This document shows positions 1 through 6,573 of a stretch of DNA of 8,707 bases, in pieces. Source of the DNA: an uncultured Saprospiraceae bacterium (GTDB taxonomy: Bacteria > Bacteroidota > Bacteroidia > Chitinophagales > Saprospiraceae). The position numbers and the translations under genes were made by a program. The stretch covers positions 1 to 8,707 of the forward strand of contig CALHBW010000341.1 in assembly GCA_937930625.1 (NCBI GenBank), read 5' to 3'. Position 1 is the first letter of the stretch; each line of letters opens with the position of its first letter. Below the pieces are notes generated by a model. That model was given only the letters and a program-made list of their open reading frames with translations. It was not told where the DNA came from and made no database searches.

Positions 1-1805
1 CGCTTAGGTCCAAATTTGGACGACCAATCGCTTCGATAGACGAGTTGTAATAAGTATTTGTTTGAAAATGAATAATTTACGCGAGTAAATAAACTAAAAA
101 ACTTCTCTTTATTGTCTTGTGAAAAATTATTATCGAGGGTATCTGCGTTTTCTCCGCCCGTAAAATTTCTAAATAAATGGTCGGATACATCCTCCATTTT
201 AATGTAGGTTCTATTCGTTTCCGAATCCTGATATTCTTGTCCTGCGAGTAGTTTTAATTGGTGTTTTTTATTGGGCAATTTGACATCATAATTCGCCGTA
301 TTATAGAGCGACCAATTATTTATTTTTTTCAAATCTTCATCCGCAATGTTGAATTTATCTGTCCAAACGGCATCTTCAAACAGATAATCCCCCAAATTCA
401 TATAATCATAATTTCCCGTAAAATTAAGTGCTAAATTTTTTATCGGATTCAAGCGCAAACCCAAGCTATTAATACTGCGTAATTCACGGGTCATCAGGTC
501 GGTGAGTTCGCGTTCTGCGATAGGATTTCCGTAGAGATTAAAATAATTTCCTTCATTATCATAAATCGGATAAATCGGCAAAGCCGACGATTGCGCCATG
601 CCGAAACCGCCTGCCCATGCCTGACGCACACGATTATTGATGCCTTGCGATAGCGAAGTCGAAAGCGAAAGTGACGCCCAATCGGTCAAATTATAATCCA
701 AATTTGCCCGCGCACTTGCTCGTCTGAAGCGATTATCGACGACATAACTACCTGCATCCGAGTAGCTCAAACCGATGTAAGACGACAGTTTTTCATTCCC
801 TTGTTTCATCGACAAATTATGTTCGTGCTTAATGCCTGTTTGAATTACTTCGTCGAGCCAGTCCGTGTTAATGCCCTCAATATCAGCGTAATCGTAGCCA
901 TTTTCGGAGAGGACGCCGGGCAAGGGAGCGCGCCCGGTATTGCCGTCATTATTCCATGCTTCTTGTCGAACTTGCAACCATTCATCGGCGTTCATCAGGT
1001 CGAGAATTTTGGTCGGGTTGGAGGTGCCGATGCGGGTGGTGTAGGTAAAAACGGGCTTGGTCGTTTCGCCTCTTTTTGTCGTAATCAGCACCACGCCATT
1101 CGCGCCACGCGAGCCGTAAATGGAAGCCGCCGCCGCGTCTTTCAAAATTTCAATGGACTCAATATCGTTGGGATTGATGGAGGAGAGTGGGTTGTTATTT
1201 TGTCCGTTTTCGCTGCCTTGAATGAAATTATCTTGCGTAATCGGAATCCCATCAATGACATACAAAGGGTCGCCGCCAGAGCTAATCGACTTCACCCCGC
1301 GCACTCGCACGACTGCCCCCGCCCCCGCAATGCCGCTACTCTGCGTAATCTGCACGCCGGAGGCTTTGCCCTGCAAAACATTCTCAAAACTACCGCCCAC
1401 GACATCCAGCAATTCATCCGAATTAATCTGCGCGACTGTGCCGACCAACTCACGTTTGCGCTGTGTACCATAACCAACGACCACGACTTCACCAAGCAGT
1501 TCCGCATCTTCACGAAGGGAGAAATCCAATGTGACATTTTGATTGATAACGGTGACAGTTTTTACCAATGGTTCGCTACCCAAAAAATCGACTTGCACGG
1601 TGTAAGTATCGGGCGATACATTGAGCAGGTACTTACCCATTATATCCGTGATCACCCCTTTTTCGGTATCTTGAATCCTGACGGTAGCACCAATCAAGGC
1701 TTCACCATTCTCATCGGTGACAGTGCCGGAGATGGTGTATTGTGCCATGATATTCGATGTGACAAACAGGATTAACGCGGTGAGTATAGCGGTGAATTTT
1801 CTCAT
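1..1805 (-). CDS. SusC/RagA-family TonB-linked outer membrane receptor, N-terminal 601 codons (partial)
   Basis: Reading the minus strand from the ATG at 1805 gives an uninterrupted frame to the window edge. Residues 1-21 are a Sec signal peptide (MRKF, hydrophobic core, ending M-A-Q). Residues 23-98 form a carboxypeptidase-regulatory-like Ig domain (ISGTVTDENGEALIGATV, then GKYLLNV). Residues 104-113 are the SusC signature LGEVVVVGYG. The plug domain follows at about 115-245, with GDPLYVIDGIP, NPNDIESIEILKD and SIYGSRGANGVVLITTKRG. Beta-barrel sequence then begins, ending at YLLQLVYRSDWSSKFGP. SusC proteins are usually near 1000 residues, so roughly 40% lies beyond the left edge. The family imports oligosaccharides or other nutrients across the outer membrane with TonB energy and normally a SusD lipoprotein, which would be expected further left. 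The substrate cannot be told from this part. The start is fixed by the signal peptide. Family assignment is very secure. Confidence 0.96.
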   Translation of the reverse strand, partial: MRKFTAILTALILFVTSNIMAQYTISGTVTDENGEALIGATVRIQDTEKGVITDIMGKYLLNVSPDTYTVQVDFLGSEPLVKTVTVINQNVTLDFSLREDAELLGEVVVVGYGTQRKRELVGTVAQINSDELLDVVGGSFENVLQGKASGVQITQSSGIAGAGAVVRVRGVKSISSGGDPLYVIDGIPITQDNFIQGSENGQNNNPLSSINPNDIESIEILKDAAAASIYGSRGANGVVLITTKRGETTKPVFTYTTRIGTSNPTKILDLMNADEWLQVRQEAWNNDGNTGRAPLPGVLSENGYDYADIEGINTDWLDEVIQTGIKHEHNLSMKQGNEKLSSYIGLSYSDAGSYVVDNRFRRASARANLDYNLTDWASLSLSTSLSQGINNRVRQAWAGGFGMAQSSALPIYPIYDNEGNYFNLYGNPIAERELTDLMTRELRSINSLGLRLNPIKNLALNFTGNYDYMNLGDYLFEDAVWTDKFNIADEDLKKINNWSLYNTANYDVKLPNKKHQLKLLAGQEYQDSETNRTYIKMEDVSDHLFRNFTGGENADTLDNNFSQDNKEKFFSLFTRVNYSFSNKYLLQLVYRSDWSSKFGPK

Positions 1806-1812
1806 AATAATA

Positions 1813-1876
1813 ACGTAACACAGACATTCTTGTCTGTCATTAGCAGGAAGCACGGACAGGAATGTCCGTGTTACGT
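1813..1876. repeat. Pair of REP-like hairpins in inverted orientation
   Basis: Bases 1813-1837 and 1852-1876 are inverted copies of one another, 22 of 25 matching, separated by 14 bases. Each copy is itself a hairpin. On the left, ACAGACA (1820-1826) pairs with TGTCTGT (1831-1837) around a 4-base loop. On the right, ACGGACA (1852-1858) pairs with TGTCCGT (1863-1869). Two of the three differences between copies are compensatory: an A-T pair in one stem is a G-C pair in the other. The third difference is in the loop. Each stem is preceded, reading outside in, by ACGTAAC. This resembles a REP doublet (BIME-like) mobilised by RAYT/TnpA-REP transposases, but no transposase is in the window. The pair lies in the 5' leader of the SusC gene and upstream of ptuA. 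Confidence 0.75.
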
Positions 1877-1893
1877 AGTAAATATATGGAAAA

Positions 1894-1927
1894 TTTGAGC
1901 GATAATGAATTTTTTGATGTATATTTA
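1894..1927 (+). promoter_or_regulatory. Possible Bacteroidota-type promoter for ptuA
   Basis: TTTG at 1894-1897 and TATATTTA at 1920-1927 resemble the Bacteroidota sigma-ABfr pattern (TTTG near -33 and TAnnTTTG near -7), with a final A instead of G. The spacing is 22 bases, at the long end of what is usual. The -7-like box ends 24 bases before the ptuA ATG. No Shine-Dalgarno sequence precedes the ATG, which is common in this phylum. In such AT-rich DNA the match could be chance. Confidence 0.3.
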
Positions 1928-1951
1928 GGATTGTTTTTAAGCAAAATTTAG

Positions 1952-3247
1952 ATGAAAATAAAAGAAATAGAATTTAATAATTATCGCGGATTCAGGGGTG
2001 AACGGCGCATTGTTTTTCAAGAAAATGTGAATGTTTTTTTGGGAGCAAATGGTGCGGGGAAGTCTTCTTTGTTGGATTTAATCGCTACATTTTTGAATCA
2101 ATTTACGGTGAAATTTTCAGGTAATTCTAATCGTGAATTGGTGTATCAGCTTTCGATGTTTGATATTCATATTGAAGAAGATGAAACGCGTAATAAAATT
2201 ACTATAGAAAAAGATAATGATTTGATTTCTTGGGAGTTAATCAGAAATTTTAAAGCAGGAAAAAATAATTTTAAAGCATTAAATAATTACATTGACCATG
2301 TACAAAACAAATTGACATCCGATACTCAAATAAACATTCCGGTTATCAAATATTTTCATTCACTCAGAACAACACAAGAAAAACAAAATGGTGCGCGAAG
2401 TCGCAAGCGTTACTTGGCAGAACAATTGAAAGCCTATGAAGGTGCGTTTGATAAGTTTTATGAATTTAATGATTTTGTCAATTGGTTTGTAGAAGCAGAA
2501 AATAAAGAAAATCGAACAAAAGTTAAGTTGAAAGATTTGAATCATACGAACCCTGAATTAGACGCATTGCGGACAGCACTTCGTATTTTTTTAGGAGATT
2601 TTCCGTCAGGAAATTATGGTAATTTAAGGGTAGAAGAACGCATTTTCAATACAAAAACGAATGAGAAAAGTTCGTTGGTGATTGATAAAAACGGCAAAAC
2701 ATTTAATCTAAAACAACTCTCTGACGGTGAAAAAACATTGATTTTGATGGTAGCAGATATTGCTCATCGGCTTGCTGTTGCGAATCCCAAATTGGGCAAA
2801 AATTGTTTGTCCGGTGAGGGCATTATCTTGTTGGATGAGATAGACCTACACTTGCATCCGGCTTGGCAGCGTGATGTTATTCCTTGCTTGTTGGCGGCAT
2901 TTCCAAATATACAATTTTTCATAAGTACTCACTCACCACAGGTATTGAGTAATGTCAATGAAGATAATGTTTTCATTATTGAGGATTTTGAAATCGTTGA
3001 TAAAACGCCCAGTACATATGGAAAAGACAGCAATTCAATCCTTTGGGATGTATTTGGGGTAGTGGAGCGTCCTGTTCATGCTAAAGATAAATTAAATAAA
3101 TTCTACGAGTTGATAGAGGAAGAAAACCAAGAGGAAAAAGCCGAAGAACTTCTTAGTGAACTTGCCGAACAACTCGGCGAAGACGACCCCGAAATTCTGA
3201 AAGCCCGGCTACATTTTGAATTTCAAACAGGTACTCACGCAGAATGA
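1952..3247 (+). CDS. ptuA: Septu-type SMC/ABC-like ATPase (PtuA)
   Basis: This is a 431-residue AAA/ABC-family ATPase. The N-terminus (MKIKEIEFNNYRGF) is typical of RecF/SMC-like and overcoming-lysogenization-defect-like ATPases. Walker A is GANGAGKS at 31-38. The ABC signature is LSDGEK at 256-261, Walker B is IILLDEID at 291-298 with catalytic Glu296, and the switch histidine is His327 in STHSPQ. Residues 150-240 are the helical insertion, and the C-terminus (about 377-425) is Glu/Lys-rich and helical. There is no TOPRIM domain, which argues against an OLD nuclease. The next gene overlaps by four bases (ATGA) and encodes a PtuB-type HNH nuclease. That ATPase-nuclease pair is the Septu anti-phage system, in which PtuA holds and controls the PtuB nuclease. 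The same pair also occurs as the effector of retron Ec78-type systems, but no reverse transcriptase is present here. The DNA looks more AT-rich than the flanking SusC and xylanase genes. The ATPase class is certain; the Septu assignment rests on the partner. Confidence 0.88.
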   Translation: MKIKEIEFNNYRGFRGERRIVFQENVNVFLGANGAGKSSLLDLIATFLNQFTVKFSGNSNRELVYQLSMFDIHIEEDETRNKITIEKDNDLISWELIRNFKAGKNNFKALNNYIDHVQNKLTSDTQINIPVIKYFHSLRTTQEKQNGARSRKRYLAEQLKAYEGAFDKFYEFNDFVNWFVEAENKENRTKVKLKDLNHTNPELDALRTALRIFLGDFPSGNYGNLRVEERIFNTKTNEKSSLVIDKNGKTFNLKQLSDGEKTLILMVADIAHRLAVANPKLGKNCLSGEGIILLDEIDLHLHPAWQRDVIPCLLAAFPNIQFFISTHSPQVLSNVNEDNVFIIEDFEIVDKTPSTYGKDSNSILWDVFGVVERPVHAKDKLNKFYELIEEENQEEKAEELLSELAEQLGEDDPEILKARLHFEFQTGTHAE

Positions 3248-3934
3248 AGCACATTGTCAAAAATACAGAACCTCAAAGCCTAAAAACTTACCGCTCTACA
3301 CCCAATGCTTCATTTAATGATTCTAACAAAGAAGATATTCGAAAATCACTCATTGAAGAACAAGGTGCTATTTGTGCGTATTGCATGAAAAGAATCAGCA
3401 ATAAATGGAACGCAAAACTCCAAAAACCATTTACAGAAATAGAGCATTACAAATCACAAGACGTAATATAATGGCACTAATGGGAAACCTGATTTACGGC
3501 TGAATTACACCAATATGCTTGGCGTGTGTAATGGCAATTCAGGAAATCCCAAACACAAACTTCACTGCGATAAAAGTAAAGATTTGGAAGAAAATAAAGC
3601 CCTGCTTCCACTTACGATTGACCCACAAAACATTAACTGTGAACAACTTATCGAATTTAAAGGTAATGGCAAAATCATTTCAAAAAATCAAACTATCAGC
3701 CGCGATATAAATATTGTCTTGAATCTGAATGAAGATAACCTGACAAAAAACAGAGCAACTGCGATTCATTTTGCCATCGAATCTATCAACAAAAAAAGAG
3801 GTGCAAACAAGGAATGGAGACGCTCAGATATTAATACGGAAATTAAGGCGTGGAAAAAACGTTACAAATCCGGTTTTCGTCCTTATTGTCAGGCAGTGGT
3901 TTCATACCTTGAAAGGCGATTGAGTCGTTCCTAA
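3244..3934 (+). pseudogene. ptuB: PtuB-type HNH nuclease of Septu, split by a one-base frameshift
   Basis: The frame from the ATG at 3244 encodes MKHIVKNTEPQSLKTYR, then GAICAYCMKRI (zinc-type Cys44 and Cys47) and TEIEHYKSQD with the HNH histidine at residue 68, and stops at 3469-3471 after 75 residues. Homologous sequence resumes in the +2 register: YNGTNGKPDLRLNYTNM, LGVCNGN, HCDKSK and on to TAA at 3932-3934. The span of 691 bases is 230 codons plus one base, so removing one base near 3463-3469 (for example an A in GTAATATAATGG) restores a 229-residue protein, about normal for PtuB. The break separates the catalytic His from the Asn and the second Cys pair of the HNH fold, so neither half should cut DNA. 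No downstream start restores the missing residues; the first in-frame ATG is at 3515. The gene overlaps ptuA by four bases and was clearly co-translated. It is either a genuine null mutation or a sequencing error. Confidence 0.88.
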
Positions 3935-3967
3935 AAAAAACCCGCGACACACAGTCACGAGTCTTTT
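3933..3967. terminator. Bidirectional-looking intrinsic terminator
   Basis: Bases 3940-3948 and 3954-3962 form a nine-base stem around a five-base loop. It is flanked by eight A residues on the left (3933-3940) and CTTTTT on the right (3963-3967). Transcribed from the minus strand the stem is fully paired, with two G-U wobbles, and ends in a run of eight U. From the plus strand the same positions give two C-A mismatches. It therefore fits best as the terminator of a minus-strand gene, namely the T9SS remnant just to its right. It may also stop ptuAB transcription weakly, since it overlaps the ptuB stop codon. Confidence 0.6.
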
Positions 3968-3992
3968 TACAAAAAATAATTTTCGCGTTATC

Positions 3993-4082
3993 TTATTGCT
4001 TCACAAATTTCTTCACCAACTGCGTCTTTCCTGAAATTAATTGTACAGAGTAGAACCCTTGCGCTAATTGCGCTAAGTGAAA
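3993..4082 (-). pseudogene. Orphan T9SS C-terminal sorting-signal remnant
   Basis: On the minus strand, 29 codons from 4082 down to the TAA at 3993-3995 read FHLAQLAQGFYSVQLISG, then KTQLVKKFVKQ and stop. This is the last third of a type A T9SS sorting domain: L-x-x-L-x-x-G-F-Y-x-V-x-L, then a Lys-rich tail ending in KKFVKQ. The intact xylanase to the right ends the same way (LSAGVYYLKI, KKVVLVR). Upstream of 4082 the frame loses resemblance to any sorting domain and meets a stop at 4134-4136. No PNP motif or cargo domain remains. A minus-strand terminator lies 26 bases beyond the stop codon. This is the 3' stump of a secreted-protein gene whose body was deleted or displaced. The match is short, but its pattern, stop codon and terminator agree. 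Confidence 0.65.
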
Positions 4083-4155
4083 TAAACAATTCATTATGTA
4101 TTCGTTTTTAATTTCATTAAATTGCAAAATGATTTATTTATAAAAATGTTTTACT

Positions 4156-6300
4156 ATGAAAACGAGAACACTCACACTATTTTTCTTGTGCATGATATTC
4201 ACTTTCTCTTATGCACAAAATGATGCTTACCATGATGCACTTCTCAATCAACTTCAAGCCGAATACGGACTCGCAGGTGGAGAATGGATATTCACCCCAG
4301 ATGAAGCGACTAATGCTGCCAATGCGATTGCGTATGGACATACTACCACGCAGAATACTGCCGTCGGGCAAGATTTTTCTTTAGCAATTAACCTGGACAT
4401 CGCAGGTGCAGGAATGAATCCCTGGGATGCCGGATATTATAATGAAAACATCAACACCGTAGAAGCAGGAGATAGAGTTTTGACAGTCATTTGGTTGCGA
4501 ACAGTATCGGCAGCATTCGCCGCGCCCGGCAAAATAAACATGTATGTAGAACGCCCCGTAACTTACGATAAAGAATTTTTCATTACCACAAATCCAACTC
4601 CACAGTGGCAGCAATATTTGATACCCTTTGAGGCATCGGGGCAGTTTGTGCCCGGGCAGATGCGCGTGGGGTTTCACTTGGCTTTTCAGGAGCAAGTGAT
4701 TGAGTTTGGCGGATTAGCGATGATTAATTACGGTACATCTGTAGCACTTGAGGACTTGCCGCAGGAACTGCACAACGATTACTATCCGGGTATCGAACCG
4801 GACGCGCCCTGGCGCACCGCCGCAGCCGACAGAATCGAGCAACATCGTAAAGCTGACCTTGAACTTCAAGTCTTGGATGCCGCAGGTAATGCCATTCCCA
4901 ACGCTGATGTCGAAATTGAAATGGTGCGCCATCTGTATGCTTTTGGTACGGCGATAGACACGCGGCGATTGGCAGGAAATTCTGGTTTTGATGCGACTTA
5001 TCAGGAAAAATTACTTGACCTTGATGGCGAAGGGCATGGCTTCAATTGGATAGTTACCGAAAACTCGCTGAAATGGCGGGCTTGGGAGCAAGGCTGGGCA
5101 GGTACGCAAGAGGAAACTGTCAATGCATTGAATTGGTTGTCAGAAAATAATATCAAATCACGCGGTCATGTATTGCTTTGGCCCGGTTGGAATGTGATGC
5201 CCGATGATATGCAGACAAACTCCGGCGACCCGGCTTATCTGACGGGCAGAATCAGTGAACATCTGAACGAAATGCTCAATACACCCGGCGTTCGGGAGCA
5301 TGTCAGAGAATGGGACATCATCAACGAACCCGCGCATGTACGCGACCTTGAAATGGCACTGCAAGGCACACCCGGATACACCACAGGACGCGAGATATAT
5401 CCGGAAGTTTTCAACGCTGCACTTGCCGAAGACCCGAACATCACAGCTTATCTGAATGATTATAATATCCTCAGTAATGGTACTGTCAGTGGCGGTGATT
5501 ACACTTTTTATAAGTCTATTGCACAGGAAATTATTGACGCAGGTGCTACGATAGATGGTTTCGGAATGCAAGCGCATATGGGGTCCGCACTCACACCGCC
5601 CGACTCGATTTATGCTATTTTGGAAGATTGCTATCAGACTTTCGGCAAGACGATTAAAATTACAGAATACGACCAATCAGACGTGTTGGAAGATGATTTT
5701 GCAGCGCGATATACAAGCGATTTTCTGACGATGGTATTTAGTCATCCCGCTACTGACGGCTTTTTTATGTGGGGATTTTGGGATAATGCACATTGGTTGG
5801 ACAATGCACCACTATATAATGCCGATTGGACACCAAAGGCTACGCACACGGCTTTCACCAATTTACTTTTCAATGAATGGTGGACTGAAGAAAATGCCAG
5901 CACAGATGCAGACGGTAATGTAAGTATCAGAGGTTTCAAAGGCGATTATATAATAAGAGCTACAATTGATGGCGAGGAAGTAAGTGCTGATTTGGAATTG
6001 TATGATGATGTCAATACGACGATTCAACTCTTGCCTACGGCGACTCAGGTTCCTGAATGGGCAGACCAAATCAAAGTTTTTCCGAATCCCGCGAATGACT
6101 TTCTGCAAGTAGAATTGCCTTATTTCGATAAATGGACAATCAACATCATAGATGAAACCGGAAGATTAATTCAGACCAATACAAGCGTGGATTTAATGGC
6201 TATTTTTGAGACAACAAATTTATCGGCAGGTGTTTATTATTTAAAAATTCGCAATGATGATAATGAAGAAATATCTAAAAAAGTGGTCTTGGTGAGATAG
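4156..6300 (+). CDS. Secreted GH10 endo-beta-1,4-xylanase-type glycoside hydrolase with T9SS sorting domain
   Basis: This is a 714-residue modular enzyme. Residues 1-20 are a signal peptide ending SYA-Q. Residues about 66-192 look like a beta-sandwich carbohydrate-binding module (CBM22 or CBM4/9-like). Residues 232-258 are a linker strand (ADLELQVLDAAGNAIPNADV). The GH10 barrel spans about 259-575. Expected GH10 active-site residues are visible: Glu302-Asn303 and Lys306 (TENSLKW), His338 and Trp342 (RGHVLLW), Asn390 and acid/base Glu391 (DIINEP), His474 (MQAH), nucleophile Glu504 (KITEYD), and Trp539 (FMWGFWD). Residues 576-627 form a small Ig-like domain (DADGNVSIRGFKGDY). Residues 638-714 are a type A T9SS sorting domain (IKVFPNPANDFLQV to KKVVLVR), so the protein should cross the outer membrane and be released or surface-anchored. 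GH10 enzymes cut xylan internally. The segment after His338 reads LLWPGW rather than LVWHSQ, marking a divergent GH10 branch, so the exact substrate is uncertain. Confidence 0.95.
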   Translation: MKTRTLTLFFLCMIFTFSYAQNDAYHDALLNQLQAEYGLAGGEWIFTPDEATNAANAIAYGHTTTQNTAVGQDFSLAINLDIAGAGMNPWDAGYYNENINTVEAGDRVLTVIWLRTVSAAFAAPGKINMYVERPVTYDKEFFITTNPTPQWQQYLIPFEASGQFVPGQMRVGFHLAFQEQVIEFGGLAMINYGTSVALEDLPQELHNDYYPGIEPDAPWRTAAADRIEQHRKADLELQVLDAAGNAIPNADVEIEMVRHLYAFGTAIDTRRLAGNSGFDATYQEKLLDLDGEGHGFNWIVTENSLKWRAWEQGWAGTQEETVNALNWLSENNIKSRGHVLLWPGWNVMPDDMQTNSGDPAYLTGRISEHLNEMLNTPGVREHVREWDIINEPAHVRDLEMALQGTPGYTTGREIYPEVFNAALAEDPNITAYLNDYNILSNGTVSGGDYTFYKSIAQEIIDAGATIDGFGMQAHMGSALTPPDSIYAILEDCYQTFGKTIKITEYDQSDVLEDDFAARYTSDFLTMVFSHPATDGFFMWGFWDNAHWLDNAPLYNADWTPKATHTAFTNLLFNEWWTEENASTDADGNVSIRGFKGDYIIRATIDGEEVSADLELYDDVNTTIQLLPTATQVPEWADQIKVFPNPANDFLQVELPYFDKWTINIIDETGRLIQTNTSVDLMAIFETTNLSAGVYYLKIRNDDNEEISKKVVLVR

Positions 6301-6369
6301 CAATTTTAAACTCAAATTTGGAGAATTTGCTATGTAAAATTTCTGCTACCAATTTAGTACGAAAATGAA

Positions 6370-6400
6370 AACCGGAAGTCCTTTGGCTTTCGGTTTTTTT
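6370..6400 (+). terminator. Intrinsic terminator of the GH10 gene
   Basis: AACCGGAAG (6370-6378) pairs with CTTTCGGTT (6387-6395) over nine positions with one G-U wobble, and the run of T continues to 6400. It lies 70 bases after the xylanase stop codon and separates that gene from cysE, so the two are unlikely to be one operon. Confidence 0.85.
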
Positions 6401-6473
6401 GTTGGGAGTCTGTGGGAAAACTTTTTTTAATAGAGTGTTGTTGATTTTGAGTGGATTATCGTATTATTGGAGT

Positions 6474-6515
6474 AAGTACAAGTTTAAGAATAAGTTTAAG
6501 TTTAAACTTGTACTT
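6474..6515. repeat. 14-bp perfect inverted repeat with AAGTTTAAG iterations
   Basis: AAGTACAAGTTTAA at 6474-6487 is the exact inverted copy of 6502-6515. The 14-base loop between them also contains AAGTTTAAG, so the motif occurs about three times across the site. It sits 58 bases upstream of the cysE start. No T-run follows, so it is not a typical terminator. It may be an operator or a dispersed intergenic repeat; the sequence alone does not decide. Confidence 0.6.
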
Positions 6516-6573
6516 CCACTTACATATCAAAATAAATGCACCATACACAAGTCTATAAATTCCGAATATTAAT

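Noticed and set aside
801..1775. A 324-codon open frame on the plus strand
   Set aside because: It lies wholly antisense to the SusC gene, whose minus-strand translation carries unmistakable family motifs throughout. The plus-strand product has no recognisable domain.
1877..1951. Retron non-coding RNA or reverse transcriptase associated with the PtuA-PtuB pair
   Set aside because: PtuAB can be a retron effector, but no reverse transcriptase frame exists in the window, and the 75-base spacer is too short for a typical msr-msd.
3515..3934. The downstream ptuB segment as an independent gene starting at 3515
   Set aside because: Homology to PtuB begins upstream of this ATG in the same frame (from about 3467), so the ATG is internal to a broken gene rather than a true start.
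5158..5676. A 172-codon open frame on the minus strand
   Set aside because: It is the shadow of the GH10 catalytic domain, including the DIINEP segment, with low-quality composition and no domain signature.
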